Positions 1 through 8,768 of a stretch of DNA of 41,017 nt are shown in pieces. Made by a program: the position numbers and the translations under genes. This DNA is from Mycobacterium sp. ENV421 (GTDB lineage Bacteria > Actinomycetota > Actinomycetes > Mycobacteriales > Mycobacteriaceae): the NCBI RefSeq assembly GCF_002887815.1, contig NZ_PDHO01000036.1:1-41017 (forward strand). The letters run 5' to 3'. Each line of letters starts with the position of its first letter. Position 1 is the first letter of the stretch. Under the pieces are notes generated by a model. It saw nothing but the letters and a program-made list of their open reading frames with translations. It was not told the origin of the DNA and did not search any database.

Positions 1-271
1 CGGCTTCATCTGCGGCCGCCAGCAACCGCGCCAACACCAGATCCCAGGTGCCATCAGCGCTCATCCGTCGATGCCAGGTCCAGATCGTCTGCCACGGCCC
101 GAACACCGCGGGCACGTCCCGCCACGCGATCCCGCACCGGTATCGATAGATGATTCCTTCCAGCATCTGGCGGGCATCCCGAAAAGGCCTGCCCTTTCTG
201 CCTGTTCGAACAGGCAGAAACTCTTCGATCAACGACCACTGAGCATCGGTGAGCAGCTGAAACCGCGACAT
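1..271 (-). CDS. IS5-family transposase, N-terminal part (DUF4096-type), partial
   Basis: Reading leftwards from the ATG at 271, an open frame of 90 codons runs off the window edge. It begins MSRFQLLTDAQWSLIEEFLP and contains the segments GRPFRDARQMLEGIIYRYRCG and WRDVPAVFGPWQTIWTWHRR. This is the DUF4096-type helix-turn-helix start of transposases of the IS5 family (IS427/ISL2 groups), which bind the element ends. In these elements the DDE catalytic part often follows in a second frame joined by programmed frameshifting, but that part is outside the window. No in-frame stop is seen, so the visible part looks intact. Function is assigned from family recognition only. Confidence 0.82.
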   Translation of the reverse strand, partial: MSRFQLLTDAQWSLIEEFLPVRTGRKGRPFRDARQMLEGIIYRYRCGIAWRDVPAVFGPWQTIWTWHRRMSADGTWDLVLARLLAAADEA

Positions 272-319
272 ACCCCAAGCCTCAGGCACGACACCCGAAA
301 CACTTGTCAGACACGCCCT
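1..319 (-). mobile_element. End of an IS5-family insertion sequence (cut by window edge)
   Basis: The transposase N-terminus at 1-271 is followed by about 48 non-coding bases that finish with a candidate outer terminal repeat, read on the - strand as GGGCGTGTCTGACAAG, ending near 318. The bases next to it form CTAG (318-321), a plausible target site for this family. The other end lies outside the window, so inverted repeats and target duplication cannot be confirmed. Confidence 0.7.
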
Positions 320-702
320 AGCTCGCGAACGCATTGCCACAAAGGGGAACGGCGTTGCGAAGACGATCGCAGCCAGCTCGCCTCCGGATACTTTACACGC
401 CTTAAGCGTCATAACGATCCCTACGTATATGCGGCCGGATCGATTCCACTTCGGTATTCCTCGGCAAACTTCTGGGCATCCCGGCCCCGACGGTAGAGCG
501 TGTGGTCGCCGCGCAGGCGCACCACTGAGAAGCTATCCAGCAGCCGATACGGCGGCAGCGATGAAGTCGTGGTTCGATGCAATCGGTCGCGCAGAATTGC
601 AGATGTCATCACATCGTTTGGTGCTAGCGAAACCGGCGACAGGTGGGCAAGCCGGTGCAACACAGCGTGGTCTGGCAATCTTGCGCAACAATACAAGGGG
701 GG
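320..702. other. Upstream region of the mce operon, no recognised gene
   Basis: This stretch separates the IS5 end from the mce promoter. The only sizeable open frame is on the - strand, 696 to 421 (91 codons, rich in Arg, Leu and Ser, ending with RGRDAQKFAEEYRSGIDPAAYT). It matches no family I recognise and has no convincing ribosome binding site. It could be the decayed end of a gene disrupted by the IS. The FadD, GntR or TetR genes that often precede mycobacterial mce operons are not present here. Confidence 0.4.
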
Positions 703-731
703 GTGACGTCAATCACAACGTGCTCTATAGT
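703..731 (+). promoter_or_regulatory. Probable sigma-A-like promoter of the mce operon
   Basis: GTGACG (703-708) and TATAGT (726-731) are separated by 17 bases, a good match to vegetative -35 and -10 hexamers. The 8-bp palindrome TGACGTCA (704-711) overlaps the -35 box and could be part of an operator. A start near 738 would give a leader of about 150 nt before yrbEA. This is a prediction from sequence only. Confidence 0.5.
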
Positions 732-886
732 ATGCGCAATGCTTATCAGGAATCGTGGTGCCGAGGTGCGAAGAACTGGGGTGGGCTGATGACGGTGCTG
801 GCTGTGACGAGCACACCTGAGCTGATCATTCCCCCAATACGAAGCGGCGGTGAGCCGCGGGCGGCTGGCGCGATCGGCGGGAACCG

Positions 887-1660
887 GTGGTGACGGCGTC
901 GCGCGTTCTCGCGACGCCGATGCGCGGTGTTGGGGACTTCTTCGCGATGTCGCTGGACACGTTCGTGCAGATGGTCCGCCCGCCGTTCGCGTGGCGTGAG
1001 TACGTGAACCAAACGTGGTTTGTGGCGCGGGTGTCGATCCTGCCGGCGCTGATGTTGACGCTGCCGTATTCGGTGCTGTTGGTGTTCATCTTCAGCATTC
1101 TGTTGACCGAGTTCGGAGCGGCGGATTTTTCCGGCACCGGCGCTGCGATCGGGACCGTGAACCAGATCGGCCCGATTGTCACGGTTTTGGTGGTCTCCGG
1201 GGCGGGCGCCACGGCGATGTGTGCGGACCTGGGTGCGCGGACGATTCGCGAGGAGCTCGACGCGCTGCGGGTGATGGGCATCAACCCGATCCAGGCGCTG
1301 GTGGTCCCACGCGTGCTTGCCGCCACCACGGTGTCATTGGCCCTGGCATCCACGGTGATCCTGGTGGGCCTGACCGGTGCATTCCTGTTCGTCGTCTTCA
1401 TCCAGCACGTCTCACCAGGTGCGTTCGTCGCCGGATTGACGGTGCTCACCGGCGCCGCCGATGTGGTGGTCTCGTTGATCAAGGCGATGTTGTTCGGGCT
1501 GGCGGCCGGCCTGATCGCGTGCTACAAGGGCGTCTCGGTAGGCGGCGGCCCGGCCGGCGTGGGCAACGCGGTGAACGAAACCGTGGTGTTCACCTTCATG
1601 GTGCTGTTCGCCATCAACGTCATCGTCACTGCCGTCGGCATCCAGTTCACGGTGCAGTAA
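887..1660 (+). CDS. yrbEA: YrbE-family Mce permease, subunit A
   Basis: A 257-residue MlaE/YrbE permease, the membrane subunit of the Mce lipid importers that pairs with YrbEB and the shared ATPase MceG (not encoded here). The sequence resembles YrbE4A of M. tuberculosis. After an amphipathic start come hydrophobic segments near residues 45-70 and 90-110, the conserved cytoplasmic loop GARTIREELDALRVMGINP (EExDALxxMG coupling helix), three further hydrophobic segments, and the family signature GGGPAGVGNAVNETVV near the C-terminus. The start is one of two adjacent GTG codons (887 or 890), because a stop occurs in frame at 851. A short upstream frame (789-893) ends over this start and may couple translation. 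It is the first gene of an eight-gene operon. Confidence 0.93.
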   Translation: MVTASRVLATPMRGVGDFFAMSLDTFVQMVRPPFAWREYVNQTWFVARVSILPALMLTLPYSVLLVFIFSILLTEFGAADFSGTGAAIGTVNQIGPIVTVLVVSGAGATAMCADLGARTIREELDALRVMGINPIQALVVPRVLAATTVSLALASTVILVGLTGAFLFVVFIQHVSPGAFVAGLTVLTGAADVVVSLIKAMLFGLAAGLIACYKGVSVGGGPAGVGNAVNETVVFTFMVLFAINVIVTAVGIQFTVQ

Positions 1661-1669
1661 GGACGATCC

Positions 1670-2527
1670 ATGAGCAGCAGCACTGTCGTCGCGAGCGTGC
1701 ATCCGAGGCTTCGGCGCGCCTTTGAGCAGCTGATCGCAGGATGGAACAGCATCGGATCACAGACCCGGTTCTACTTCACGACCCTGAGTTCTATCCCGGA
1801 CGCCGTTGTGCACTGCAGGACCGAACTGCTGCGGCTCATCGCGCAAATGGGGTTAGGCTCTGGGGCCCTCGCCGTGGTTGGGGGCACGGTCGCGATCGTC
1901 GGTTTCTTGACGATGACCACCGGCGCGTTGGTCGCGGTGCAGGGCTATAACCAGTTTGCCTCCGTTGGGGTGGAGGCCTTGACGGGGTTTGCGTCGGCCT
2001 TCTTCAACGTCCGGCTCATCGTGCCGGGCACCACCGCGGTAGCGCTGTCGGCGACGATCGGCGCCGGTGCCACCGCTCAAATCGGAGCGATGCGCATCAA
2101 CGAGGAGATCGACGCGCTCGAGGTTATCGGCATTCGCACTGTCGCCTATCTGGCCTCTACCCGGGTATTGGCGGGCGTCATCGTGGTGATTCCGCTGTAC
2201 TGCGTGGCGGTGATGATGGCATTTCTCGCCGCTCGGACCGGCACCACGGCGATCTACGGCCAGGGCTCCGGCGTGTACGACCACTACTTCAACACCTTCC
2301 TCAATTCCACCGACCTGATCTGGTCGTTCTTCCAATCGGTCGTGATGACCGTGGTGATCCTGCTGGTGCACACCTACTACGGGTACACCGCGACTGGCGG
2401 GCCCGCCGGTGTCGGGGAGGCGGTGGGGCGCGCGGTGCGCACCTCCATGGTCGTCGCGGCGGTGGAAATCGTGTTCATCTCGCTGGCGATCTACGGCCAG
2501 TCCGGCAACTTCAACCTGGCGGGGTGA
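1670..2527 (+). CDS. yrbEB: YrbE-family Mce permease, subunit B
   Basis: A 285-residue partner of YrbEA. An N-terminal extension of about 60 residues precedes the MlaE domain, which has hydrophobic segments near residues 65-90, 110-130, 165-190 and 225-275. The coupling-loop motif GAMRINEEIDALEVIGI and the C-terminal GGPAGVGEAVGRAVR signature are both present. It starts at ATG 1670, nine bases after yrbEA, with AAGGACG as ribosome binding site, and mceA begins three bases after its stop. Gene order and spacing are those of a standard mce operon, so it should form the heteromeric permease with YrbEA in the inner membrane. Confidence 0.93.
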   Translation: MSSSTVVASVHPRLRRAFEQLIAGWNSIGSQTRFYFTTLSSIPDAVVHCRTELLRLIAQMGLGSGALAVVGGTVAIVGFLTMTTGALVAVQGYNQFASVGVEALTGFASAFFNVRLIVPGTTAVALSATIGAGATAQIGAMRINEEIDALEVIGIRTVAYLASTRVLAGVIVVIPLYCVAVMMAFLAARTGTTAIYGQGSGVYDHYFNTFLNSTDLIWSFFQSVVMTVVILLVHTYYGYTATGGPAGVGEAVGRAVRTSMVVAAVEIVFISLAIYGQSGNFNLAG

Positions 2528-2530
2528 CGG

Positions 2531-3931
2531 ATGGAACCCAGGCCAGGTGAGAACCGCCTACACCCCGGGTGGTGGACGCTGATTCTGGTTGTGGCGATCG
2601 CCGCGTTTCTCTTCGTGACCTCCACCGCCTTTGCCGGCACCTTCAGGTCCTTTGTGCCGGTGACGCTGACCTCTGATCGGGCCGGCGTGGTGATGGAGAG
2701 CGGCGCGAAAGTGAAGATGCGCGGCATTCAGGTCGGCCGCGTCGCCCAGATCACCGGCGGCAAGAACTCCGTGAGACTCATGTTGGAGATCGAGCCAGAT
2801 CAGATCCGATACATCCCCGCCAACGTCGAGGCGCAGATCAACGCCACCACGGCGTTCGGCGCCAAGTTCGTCGAGCTGCTCCCGCCGGAACACCCTAGCG
2901 CGCAGCGGCTTGCCGCCGGCGCGGTCCTGCAGTCGGTCAACGTCGCTACCGAGATCAACACCGTGTTCGAGAACATCGTCGACTTGATCGAGGTTATCGA
3001 CCCGGCCAAGTTGAACGCCGTGCTGACCGCAGTGGCCGACGCCGTGCGCGGACAAGGTGAGCGGATCGGTGAGGCCACCACCGACCTCAACGAGGTGTTG
3101 CTGGCGCTGAACGCCCGCGGCGACACCATCCGCCGAGATTGGCGCTCGTTCAAGAGCTTCAACGACACCTATAGCGGCGCCGCCAAGGACATCGTGGCGG
3201 TTCTGAATGCGGCCAGTACGACCAGCACGACGATCGTGGATCACGCAAAAGCGCTGGATGCGTTGCTGCTCAACGTCACCGGTATGTCCGACGCCGGGAT
3301 CAACCTGCTCGGTGCGAGCAAAGACAATCTTGTTGGCGCGGTCAATGTGCTGGCGCCGACGACCGACCTGCTGCTGCAGTACAGCCCCAGCTATGCCTGC
3401 GCCCTGCAGGGCGCGACATGGTACCTCAACAACGGCGGTTTCACGGCGTGGGCGGGCGCCGATGGGCGCTCGGGCCAGTTCGACGCGGCGTTGATGTTCG
3501 GAAACGACCCCTTCGCCTATCCGGATAATCTGCCTATCGTCGCCGCCAAGGGGGGACCCGGCGGAAAGCCGGGCTGCGGCTCGATGCCCGATCCGACCAA
3601 GAACTGGCCGGTGCGACAGTTGATCACCAACGTCGGCTTTGGCACCGGTCTGGACTGGCGACCCAACCCCGGCATCGGGCACCCCTGCTGGGTCGACTTC
3701 TTCCCGGTCACCCGCGGCGTGCCGGAACCGCCGAGCATCCGGCCCTGCCTGCCCGGCCCGGCGCCCGGCCCCGTCCCGTACCTGGGAGCGCCGCCGTACG
3801 GCGCGCCGCTGTACGGACCGGGCGGAACGCCGTTGTGGCCCGGGGTGCCACCACCCCCGCCACCACCAACGCCAGACGCCGCCCCGGCCCCGGCCCCGGC
3901 CCAACCGACTCCCGTAGCCCCGCCGGGGTGA
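2531..3931 (+). CDS. mceA: MceA, Mce-family substrate-binding protein with Pro-rich tail
   Basis: A 466-residue Mce protein. One membrane anchor or uncleaved signal lies at about residues 15-37, followed by the MCE (MlaD-type) beta-barrel domain at about 38-115, with the typical run GAKVKMRGIQVGRVAQITGG and the later FGAKFVELLPPEHP. A long helical region (about 130-290) then carries the Mce-family pattern of repeated Asn, Leu and Thr (DUF3407 region). The last 90 residues contain several cysteines and a strongly Pro- and Ala-rich tail ending PVAPPG. Mce subunits A-F are thought to assemble into a periplasm-spanning channel for hydrophobic substrates. The tail is longer than in M. tuberculosis Mce1A or Mce4A, and the operon cannot be assigned to a numbered mce locus from sequence alone. 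Confidence 0.93.
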   Translation: MEPRPGENRLHPGWWTLILVVAIAAFLFVTSTAFAGTFRSFVPVTLTSDRAGVVMESGAKVKMRGIQVGRVAQITGGKNSVRLMLEIEPDQIRYIPANVEAQINATTAFGAKFVELLPPEHPSAQRLAAGAVLQSVNVATEINTVFENIVDLIEVIDPAKLNAVLTAVADAVRGQGERIGEATTDLNEVLLALNARGDTIRRDWRSFKSFNDTYSGAAKDIVAVLNAASTTSTTIVDHAKALDALLLNVTGMSDAGINLLGASKDNLVGAVNVLAPTTDLLLQYSPSYACALQGATWYLNNGGFTAWAGADGRSGQFDAALMFGNDPFAYPDNLPIVAAKGGPGGKPGCGSMPDPTKNWPVRQLITNVGFGTGLDWRPNPGIGHPCWVDFFPVTRGVPEPPSIRPCLPGPAPGPVPYLGAPPYGAPLYGPGGTPLWPGVPPPPPPPTPDAAPAPAPAQPTPVAPPG

Positions 3932-3965
3932 CCAACCCGCCCATGACACGAAGACAGGAGAGAGC

Positions 3966-4994
3966 GTGAGCAAACAGCTCAAGGGCACTGTCTGGCGCCT
4001 GGCCGCGTTCCTGACGGTCTGCGGCCTCGGTGCGTTCGCCCTGCTGGCGGTCTTCGCGGAATTGCGGTTCGAGGAGGGGAAGACTTACTTCGCCCAGTTC
4101 AGCAACGTGTCCAACATGAGAAAAGGCAGCATCGTGCGCGTCGCCGGGGTCGAAGTCGGCAAAGTGCGCGGCATCTCGGTGAACCGGGACTCCACCGTAC
4201 GAGTCGAGTTCTCCGCGGAGAACTCGGTGATCCTCACCGAGGGAAGCCGGGCAGTGATCAAGTATGACAACCTGTTCGGCGACCGCTACCTAGCACTCGA
4301 AGAAGGGGCCGGCGGGGTCAAGACACTGCAGCCCGGCGACACGATTCCGCTGGCCCGCACCGAACCCGCACTGGATCTGGACGCGGTGATCGGCGGCTTC
4401 CAGCCGCTGTTCCGTGCGCTGGACCCCGATCAGGTCAACGCGCTCACCGGCCAACTGATCCAAGCATTTCAGGGCCAGGGTGACACTATCGGATCATTTC
4501 TGAACCAGGCCGCGGCACTGACCAACACATTAGCCGACCGCGATCAGCTGTTCGGGCAAGTCATCACCAACCTCAACGTGGTCCTCGGGTCGCTCGGCGA
4601 CCAGTCAGACCAGCTCGACAAGGCAGTCACCTCCCTGTCGGGCCTGATCGACGGACTGGCCGGGCGCAAGAAGGACCTCGCCAACGCAGTGGCCCACACC
4701 AACGCGGCCGCAGGTTCGGTCGCCGATCTCCTCACGCAAGTCAGGGAGCCGTTCCAGAAAGTCGTACGCGAGACCGACCGGGCCGCCGGCATCGTGCTCG
4801 CCGATCACGACTACTTCGACAACATCCTCAACACGCTGCCCGACAAGTACAAAGCGCTTGCGCGGCAAGGGATCTACGGCGACTTCTTCAGCTTCTACCT
4901 GTGCGACTTGATCTTGAAGCTCAACGGGAAAGGGGGCCAGCCGGTGTATGTCAAGGTGGCCGGCCAGAGCACCGGGCGGTGCGCGCCGAAATGA
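3966..4994 (+). CDS. mceB: MceB, Mce-family protein
   Basis: A 342-residue Mce protein starting at GTG 3966, with a good ribosome binding site (ACAGGAGAG) just upstream and 34 bases after mceA. A single hydrophobic segment (about residues 10-32) anchors it. The MCE domain follows (about 38-115), with GSIVRVAGVEVGKVRGISV and YDNLFGDRYLAL. The remainder is a long helical region with the DFFSFYLCDL segment and a C-terminal Cys (STGRCAPK) typical of MceB. The gene overlaps mceC by four bases (ATGA), implying coupled translation. It is intact and of normal length. Confidence 0.93.
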   Translation: MSKQLKGTVWRLAAFLTVCGLGAFALLAVFAELRFEEGKTYFAQFSNVSNMRKGSIVRVAGVEVGKVRGISVNRDSTVRVEFSAENSVILTEGSRAVIKYDNLFGDRYLALEEGAGGVKTLQPGDTIPLARTEPALDLDAVIGGFQPLFRALDPDQVNALTGQLIQAFQGQGDTIGSFLNQAAALTNTLADRDQLFGQVITNLNVVLGSLGDQSDQLDKAVTSLSGLIDGLAGRKKDLANAVAHTNAAAGSVADLLTQVREPFQKVVRETDRAAGIVLADHDYFDNILNTLPDKYKALARQGIYGDFFSFYLCDLILKLNGKGGQPVYVKVAGQSTGRCAPK

Positions 4995-6304
4995 AATCCT
5001 TCTCCGAACGCAACACCCCGCTCATCGGGGCCATCGGCGTCGCTGCAGTCACGGTCATCGTGCTCGCCGCACTCAACTTCCAGAAACTGCCCTTCCTGAA
5101 CCAGACCAACGAGTATTCCGCCTACTTCGCCGACGCCGCCGGACTGCACACCGGCGCCTCGGTCGACATCTCCGGCTACCCCGCAGGAAAAGTGTCCAGC
5201 ATCGAACTCGACGGGGCACGCGTACTCGTCAAGTTCACCGTCGACAACACGATCCATCTCGGGGATCGCACCGAGGCGGCGATCAAAACCAAGAGCCTGC
5301 TGGGCAGCAAAGTGCTCGACGTCATCTCGCGCGGCGACGGCGAACTCACCACCACGATCCCGATGGAGCGGACCGTGTCGCCCTACCAGCTACCCGATGC
5401 CCTCGGTGACCTGGCCACCACGATCAGCGGGCTGAACACCAACCAGCTGTCGGACTCGATGGCCACCCTGGCGCAAACGTTTTCCGGCACCGCACCCGAG
5501 TTGAGGAATGCGGTACAAGGAGTTGCCCGGTTCTCCCAGACACTCAACGAACGCGACGCGCAGCTGCGCAACCTACTGGCCAACGCCAGAAAGGCCACAA
5601 CAGTACTGGCCCAGCGCACCGATCAGATCGTCACCCTGGTCAGGAACACCAATGCGTTGCTGAGTGAACTCCAAACACAAAGCAACGCGATCGATGAGAT
5701 CTGGAACAACATCACGGCGGTCGCCCAGCAACTCAAGGGGTTCATCGCCGAGAACCGCCAACAGCTGCGCCCGGCGCTGGACAAGCTCAACGGGGTGCTG
5801 GCCATCGTGGACAACCGCAAGGAGCGCATCCAGGACGCGATCAAGCGGCTCAACGCCTACGCACTGTCGCTGGGCGAAGCGGTCTCATCGGGCCCGTTCT
5901 TCAAGGCGTACCTGGCGAATCTGCTTCCCGGCCAGTTCGTGCAGCCCTTCGTTGATGCAGCGTTTTCCGATCTGGGGCTCGACCCGGCCACGCTGCCGCC
6001 CTCCGAGCGCATCGACCCGCCCACCGGCCAGCCGGCAACCCCCGCATTGCCGGTGCCCTACCCCCGGACCGGGCAGGGTGGCGAACCCAGATTGGCGCTG
6101 CCCGACGCGATCACGGGCAAGCCGGGCGATCCGCGCTATCCGTACCGGGAGCCGCTGCCCGCCCCGCCGCCCGGAGGACCCCCGCCAGGACCGCCCGCAC
6201 CGCCGCCACCGGGCATGCAATCCACACCCGAGCCGACACCCTCCCCGGTCTACGTGCCGGCACCGGGTGAGGTGCCGCCTGCACAACCTGGAGGACAGCC
6301 ATGA
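4991..6304 (+). CDS. mceC: MceC, Mce-family protein with Pro-rich C-terminus
   Basis: A 437-residue Mce protein. I chose ATG 4991, which overlaps the mceB stop as ATGA and puts the membrane anchor (LIGAIGVAAVTVIVLAALNF) at residues 10-29; the frame is open further upstream but that would read through mceB. The MCE domain spans about residues 38-112 (GASVDISGYPAGKVSSIELDG, then IKTKSLLGSKVLDV). A helical coiled region follows to about residue 320. From about residue 340 the chain becomes Pro-rich, with a stretch of PPGGPPPGPPAPPPPG and an acidic Pro-rich end. Such tails are common in mycobacterial MceC and are probably extracytoplasmic. It overlaps mceD by four bases. Confidence 0.92.
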   Translation: MKSFSERNTPLIGAIGVAAVTVIVLAALNFQKLPFLNQTNEYSAYFADAAGLHTGASVDISGYPAGKVSSIELDGARVLVKFTVDNTIHLGDRTEAAIKTKSLLGSKVLDVISRGDGELTTTIPMERTVSPYQLPDALGDLATTISGLNTNQLSDSMATLAQTFSGTAPELRNAVQGVARFSQTLNERDAQLRNLLANARKATTVLAQRTDQIVTLVRNTNALLSELQTQSNAIDEIWNNITAVAQQLKGFIAENRQQLRPALDKLNGVLAIVDNRKERIQDAIKRLNAYALSLGEAVSSGPFFKAYLANLLPGQFVQPFVDAAFSDLGLDPATLPPSERIDPPTGQPATPALPVPYPRTGQGGEPRLALPDAITGKPGDPRYPYREPLPAPPPGGPPPGPPAPPPPGMQSTPEPTPSPVYVPAPGEVPPAQPGGQP

Positions 6305-7632
6305 CCCGGCCGCGTCTCATCCGCGCCGCCACGGCGATCCTCCTCGTGGCGGTCCTGGCCGGCGGGCTATTCGCCGCCCTCAGTCGCACCGGCCCGGCGG
6401 CGAAGACCACGGTGATCGCCTTCTTCCAGAACAGTAACGGTCTGTTCGCCGGCGACGATGTGCGCATCCTGGGTGTGCCCGTCGGGCGCGTCGCCACGAT
6501 CGAGCCGCAGCCGCAGCGGGTCAAGGTCACCTTCTGGATCGACCGCAAATATTCGGTTCCCGCCGACGCCAAGGCGGTCATCCTGTCGCCTCAGCTGGTC
6601 ACCGGGCGTGCCATTCAGCTGACCCCCGCCTACACCAGCGGACCCGAACTGCGCGACGGCGCGGTGATCCCGCAGGACCGCACGGCGGTGCCGGTCGAAT
6701 GGGATGACGTCCGCGTGCAGGTCGAGCGGCTGACCGAACTGCTGAGGCCAACCCAGCCCGGCGGCGTCAGCACACTGGGCGCGTTCATCAACACCGCGGC
6801 CGCCAACCTGCGCGGCCAAGGTGCGAACATCCGCGACACCGTCATCAAACTGTCGCAGGCATTGTCGGCCCTCGGCGACCACAGCGACGACATCTTTTCC
6901 ACTCTGAAGAATCTGGCGACACTGGTGTCGGCGTTGCACGACAGCAGTGGGCTGCTCGCGCAGCTCAACGAAAACCTGGCCGCCGTCACAGGGCTGTTGG
7001 CCGACGATCCCGACAAGGTCGGCCGCGCAGCCAACACGCTCAACGACGTGGTCGCCGACGTACAGGGCTTCGCCGCGGAGAATCGCGATGCCCTGGGCAC
7101 CGCCTCGGACAAGTTGGCTTCGGTCACCACCGCGATGGTTGACAGCCTCGACGACATCAAACAAACACTGCATATTCTGCCGTCGACGCTGCAGAACTTC
7201 ATCTTCATCTACGAACCAGCCGGCGGCACCATGACCGGCGCCATAGCGGTCAACAACTTCGCCGACCCGATCAGTTTCCTGTGCGGCGCGATCCAAGCGG
7301 CCTCCCGTCTCGGCGCCGAACAAGCCTCGAAATTGTGCGTTCAATACCTCGCGCCAATCGTGAAGAACCGCCAGTACAACTTCCCGCCGTTGGGCGAGAA
7401 CCTCATCGGCGGGGCATCCGCAAGGCCCAACGAGGTAACTTACAGCGAGGACTGGATGCGACCCGACTACGTGCCGCCCCCCGTCGAGGCGGCAGCGCCC
7501 CACCCGCCCCAGCCTGCGCCGCTGCCCGCCGAGGCGGCTACGCCAGATGCCGGCGCGCCGCCCACGCCGGTGGCGACGAACCCATCCGATGGCCTTTCCG
7601 GCCTCATGGTCCCGTCCGGAGGCGGCTCATGA
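6301..7632 (+). CDS. mceD: MceD, Mce-family protein
   Basis: A 443-residue Mce protein beginning at ATG 6301, four bases inside mceC. Residues 7-28 are hydrophobic (anchor). The MCE domain (about 35-112) contains GDDVRILGVPVGRVATIEP and LSPQLVTGRAIQLTP. A long helical segment (about 140-290) is followed by the MceD-typical NFIFIYEPAGGTMTGAIAVN region, with cysteines near FLCGAIQ and KLCVQY, and a Pro- and Ala-rich tail. It is intact, and its stop overlaps the mceE start (ATGA). Confidence 0.92.
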   Translation: MTRPRLIRAATAILLVAVLAGGLFAALSRTGPAAKTTVIAFFQNSNGLFAGDDVRILGVPVGRVATIEPQPQRVKVTFWIDRKYSVPADAKAVILSPQLVTGRAIQLTPAYTSGPELRDGAVIPQDRTAVPVEWDDVRVQVERLTELLRPTQPGGVSTLGAFINTAAANLRGQGANIRDTVIKLSQALSALGDHSDDIFSTLKNLATLVSALHDSSGLLAQLNENLAAVTGLLADDPDKVGRAANTLNDVVADVQGFAAENRDALGTASDKLASVTTAMVDSLDDIKQTLHILPSTLQNFIFIYEPAGGTMTGAIAVNNFADPISFLCGAIQAASRLGAEQASKLCVQYLAPIVKNRQYNFPPLGENLIGGASARPNEVTYSEDWMRPDYVPPPVEAAAPHPPQPAPLPAEAATPDAGAPPTPVATNPSDGLSGLMVPSGGGS

Positions 7633-8768
7633 CAGCGCGACAATCCACCCGCGTCGCGGTGAAACTGCTCATCATCCTCGCGCTGGCCGCACTTCCCGGT
7701 TGCGGCTGGCGCGGGCTGAACTCGCTTCCCCTACCTGGAACCGAGGGCTCCGGCCCAGGCTCCTTCGTCGTGCAGGCACAGATGCCCGATGTCAGCAACA
7801 TCCAACCGAACTCCCGGGTCCAGGTGGGTGACGTGACCGTCGGCACCGTGACCAGGATCGAGCTTCAAGGTTGGCACGCGCTGGTGACCATGCGGCTCAA
7901 CGCCGACGTCGACCTGCCCGCCAACGCGACCGCCAAGCTCGGCCAAACCAGCCTGCTGGGATCGCTGCACATCGAACTCGCCCCGCCAACGAACACGCCA
8001 CCGGAGGGGAAGATGCACGAGGGATCCCTGATTCCACTGGCGCACGGAGGAGTCTACCCGACCACCGAGCAGACCCTGGCGGCGATCTCCATGCTGCTCA
8101 ACGGCGGCGGACTGGGGCAGATCCAAGACATCACCCGGGCGTTTTCCACCGCATTCCGGGGACGAGAACACGACCTGCGCAGCATGATCGAACAACTCGA
8201 CAGATTCGCCACCCTCACCAATGACCAAACCGGCGACATCATCGCGGCCACCGACAGCCTCAACAACCTGGCCGGCAAGTTCGCCGGCAACAAACCCGTC
8301 CTCGACACCGCGCTGCGCAAAATCCCCGACGCGCTGGCCGAACTCCACACCGAGCGGGACAACCTCATCGAGGCGGCCGATCAGCTCGGCAAGTTCAGCG
8401 CACTGACGGTCGACTTGGTCAACCAGACTAAAGAGAATCTGGTCAAGGAACTCAAGGACACGGGGCCGGTGTTGGAATCGCTGGCCAACGCCGGGCCCAG
8501 CCTGACACGTGCCCTGAGTCTTTACACGACCTATCCGTTCCCCAACGAAACGCTCGAGAAGTGGATGCGCGGCGACTACGGCAACCTCAGCCTGATCGTC
8601 GACCTCACGCTCAGCCGCATCGACTCCGCACTCTTCACCGGCACGCGCTGGGAGGGCAACCTCACCGAACTGGAGCTGCAATGGGGCCGCACCATCGGGC
8701 AACTGCCCAGCCCCTACACCCAAGCCAACCCGCTGATCATTCCGTACCGCTGGGACCAGGGACCCTAA
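7629..8768 (+). CDS. mceE: MceE, Mce-family lipoprotein (LprK-like)
   Basis: A 379-residue Mce lipoprotein. The start ATG 7629 overlaps the mceD stop; the frame is open much further upstream but that part lies inside mceD. The first 25 residues form a lipoprotein signal peptide ending in the lipobox LPGC, with the lipidated Cys at position 25 followed by GWRGLNSLPLPG, the hallmark of MceE/LprK. The MCE domain follows (SRVQVGDVTVGTVTRIEL, LGQTSLLGSLHIELAPP). The rest is helical, ending in PLIIPYRWDQGP. It is the only lipid-anchored subunit of the set. Its stop codon is directly followed by the mceF start with no gap. Confidence 0.93.
   Translation: MTARQSTRVAVKLLIILALAALPGCGWRGLNSLPLPGTEGSGPGSFVVQAQMPDVSNIQPNSRVQVGDVTVGTVTRIELQGWHALVTMRLNADVDLPANATAKLGQTSLLGSLHIELAPPTNTPPEGKMHEGSLIPLAHGGVYPTTEQTLAAISMLLNGGGLGQIQDITRAFSTAFRGREHDLRSMIEQLDRFATLTNDQTGDIIAATDSLNNLAGKFAGNKPVLDTALRKIPDALAELHTERDNLIEAADQLGKFSALTVDLVNQTKENLVKELKDTGPVLESLANAGPSLTRALSLYTTYPFPNETLEKWMRGDYGNLSLIVDLTLSRIDSALFTGTRWEGNLTELELQWGRTIGQLPSPYTQANPLIIPYRWDQGP

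Noticed and set aside
421..696. Possible - strand hypothetical gene upstream of the mce promoter
   Set aside because: It has no recognisable family, no good ribosome binding site, and lies in a disrupted region next to an IS end. It is mentioned only as part of the region description.
2558..3988. Long - strand open frame (476 codons) opposite mceA
   Set aside because: It is a shadow caused by high GC at third positions. The + strand encodes a clear MceA with correct operon spacing, and the - strand product is Arg/Gly-rich without family features.
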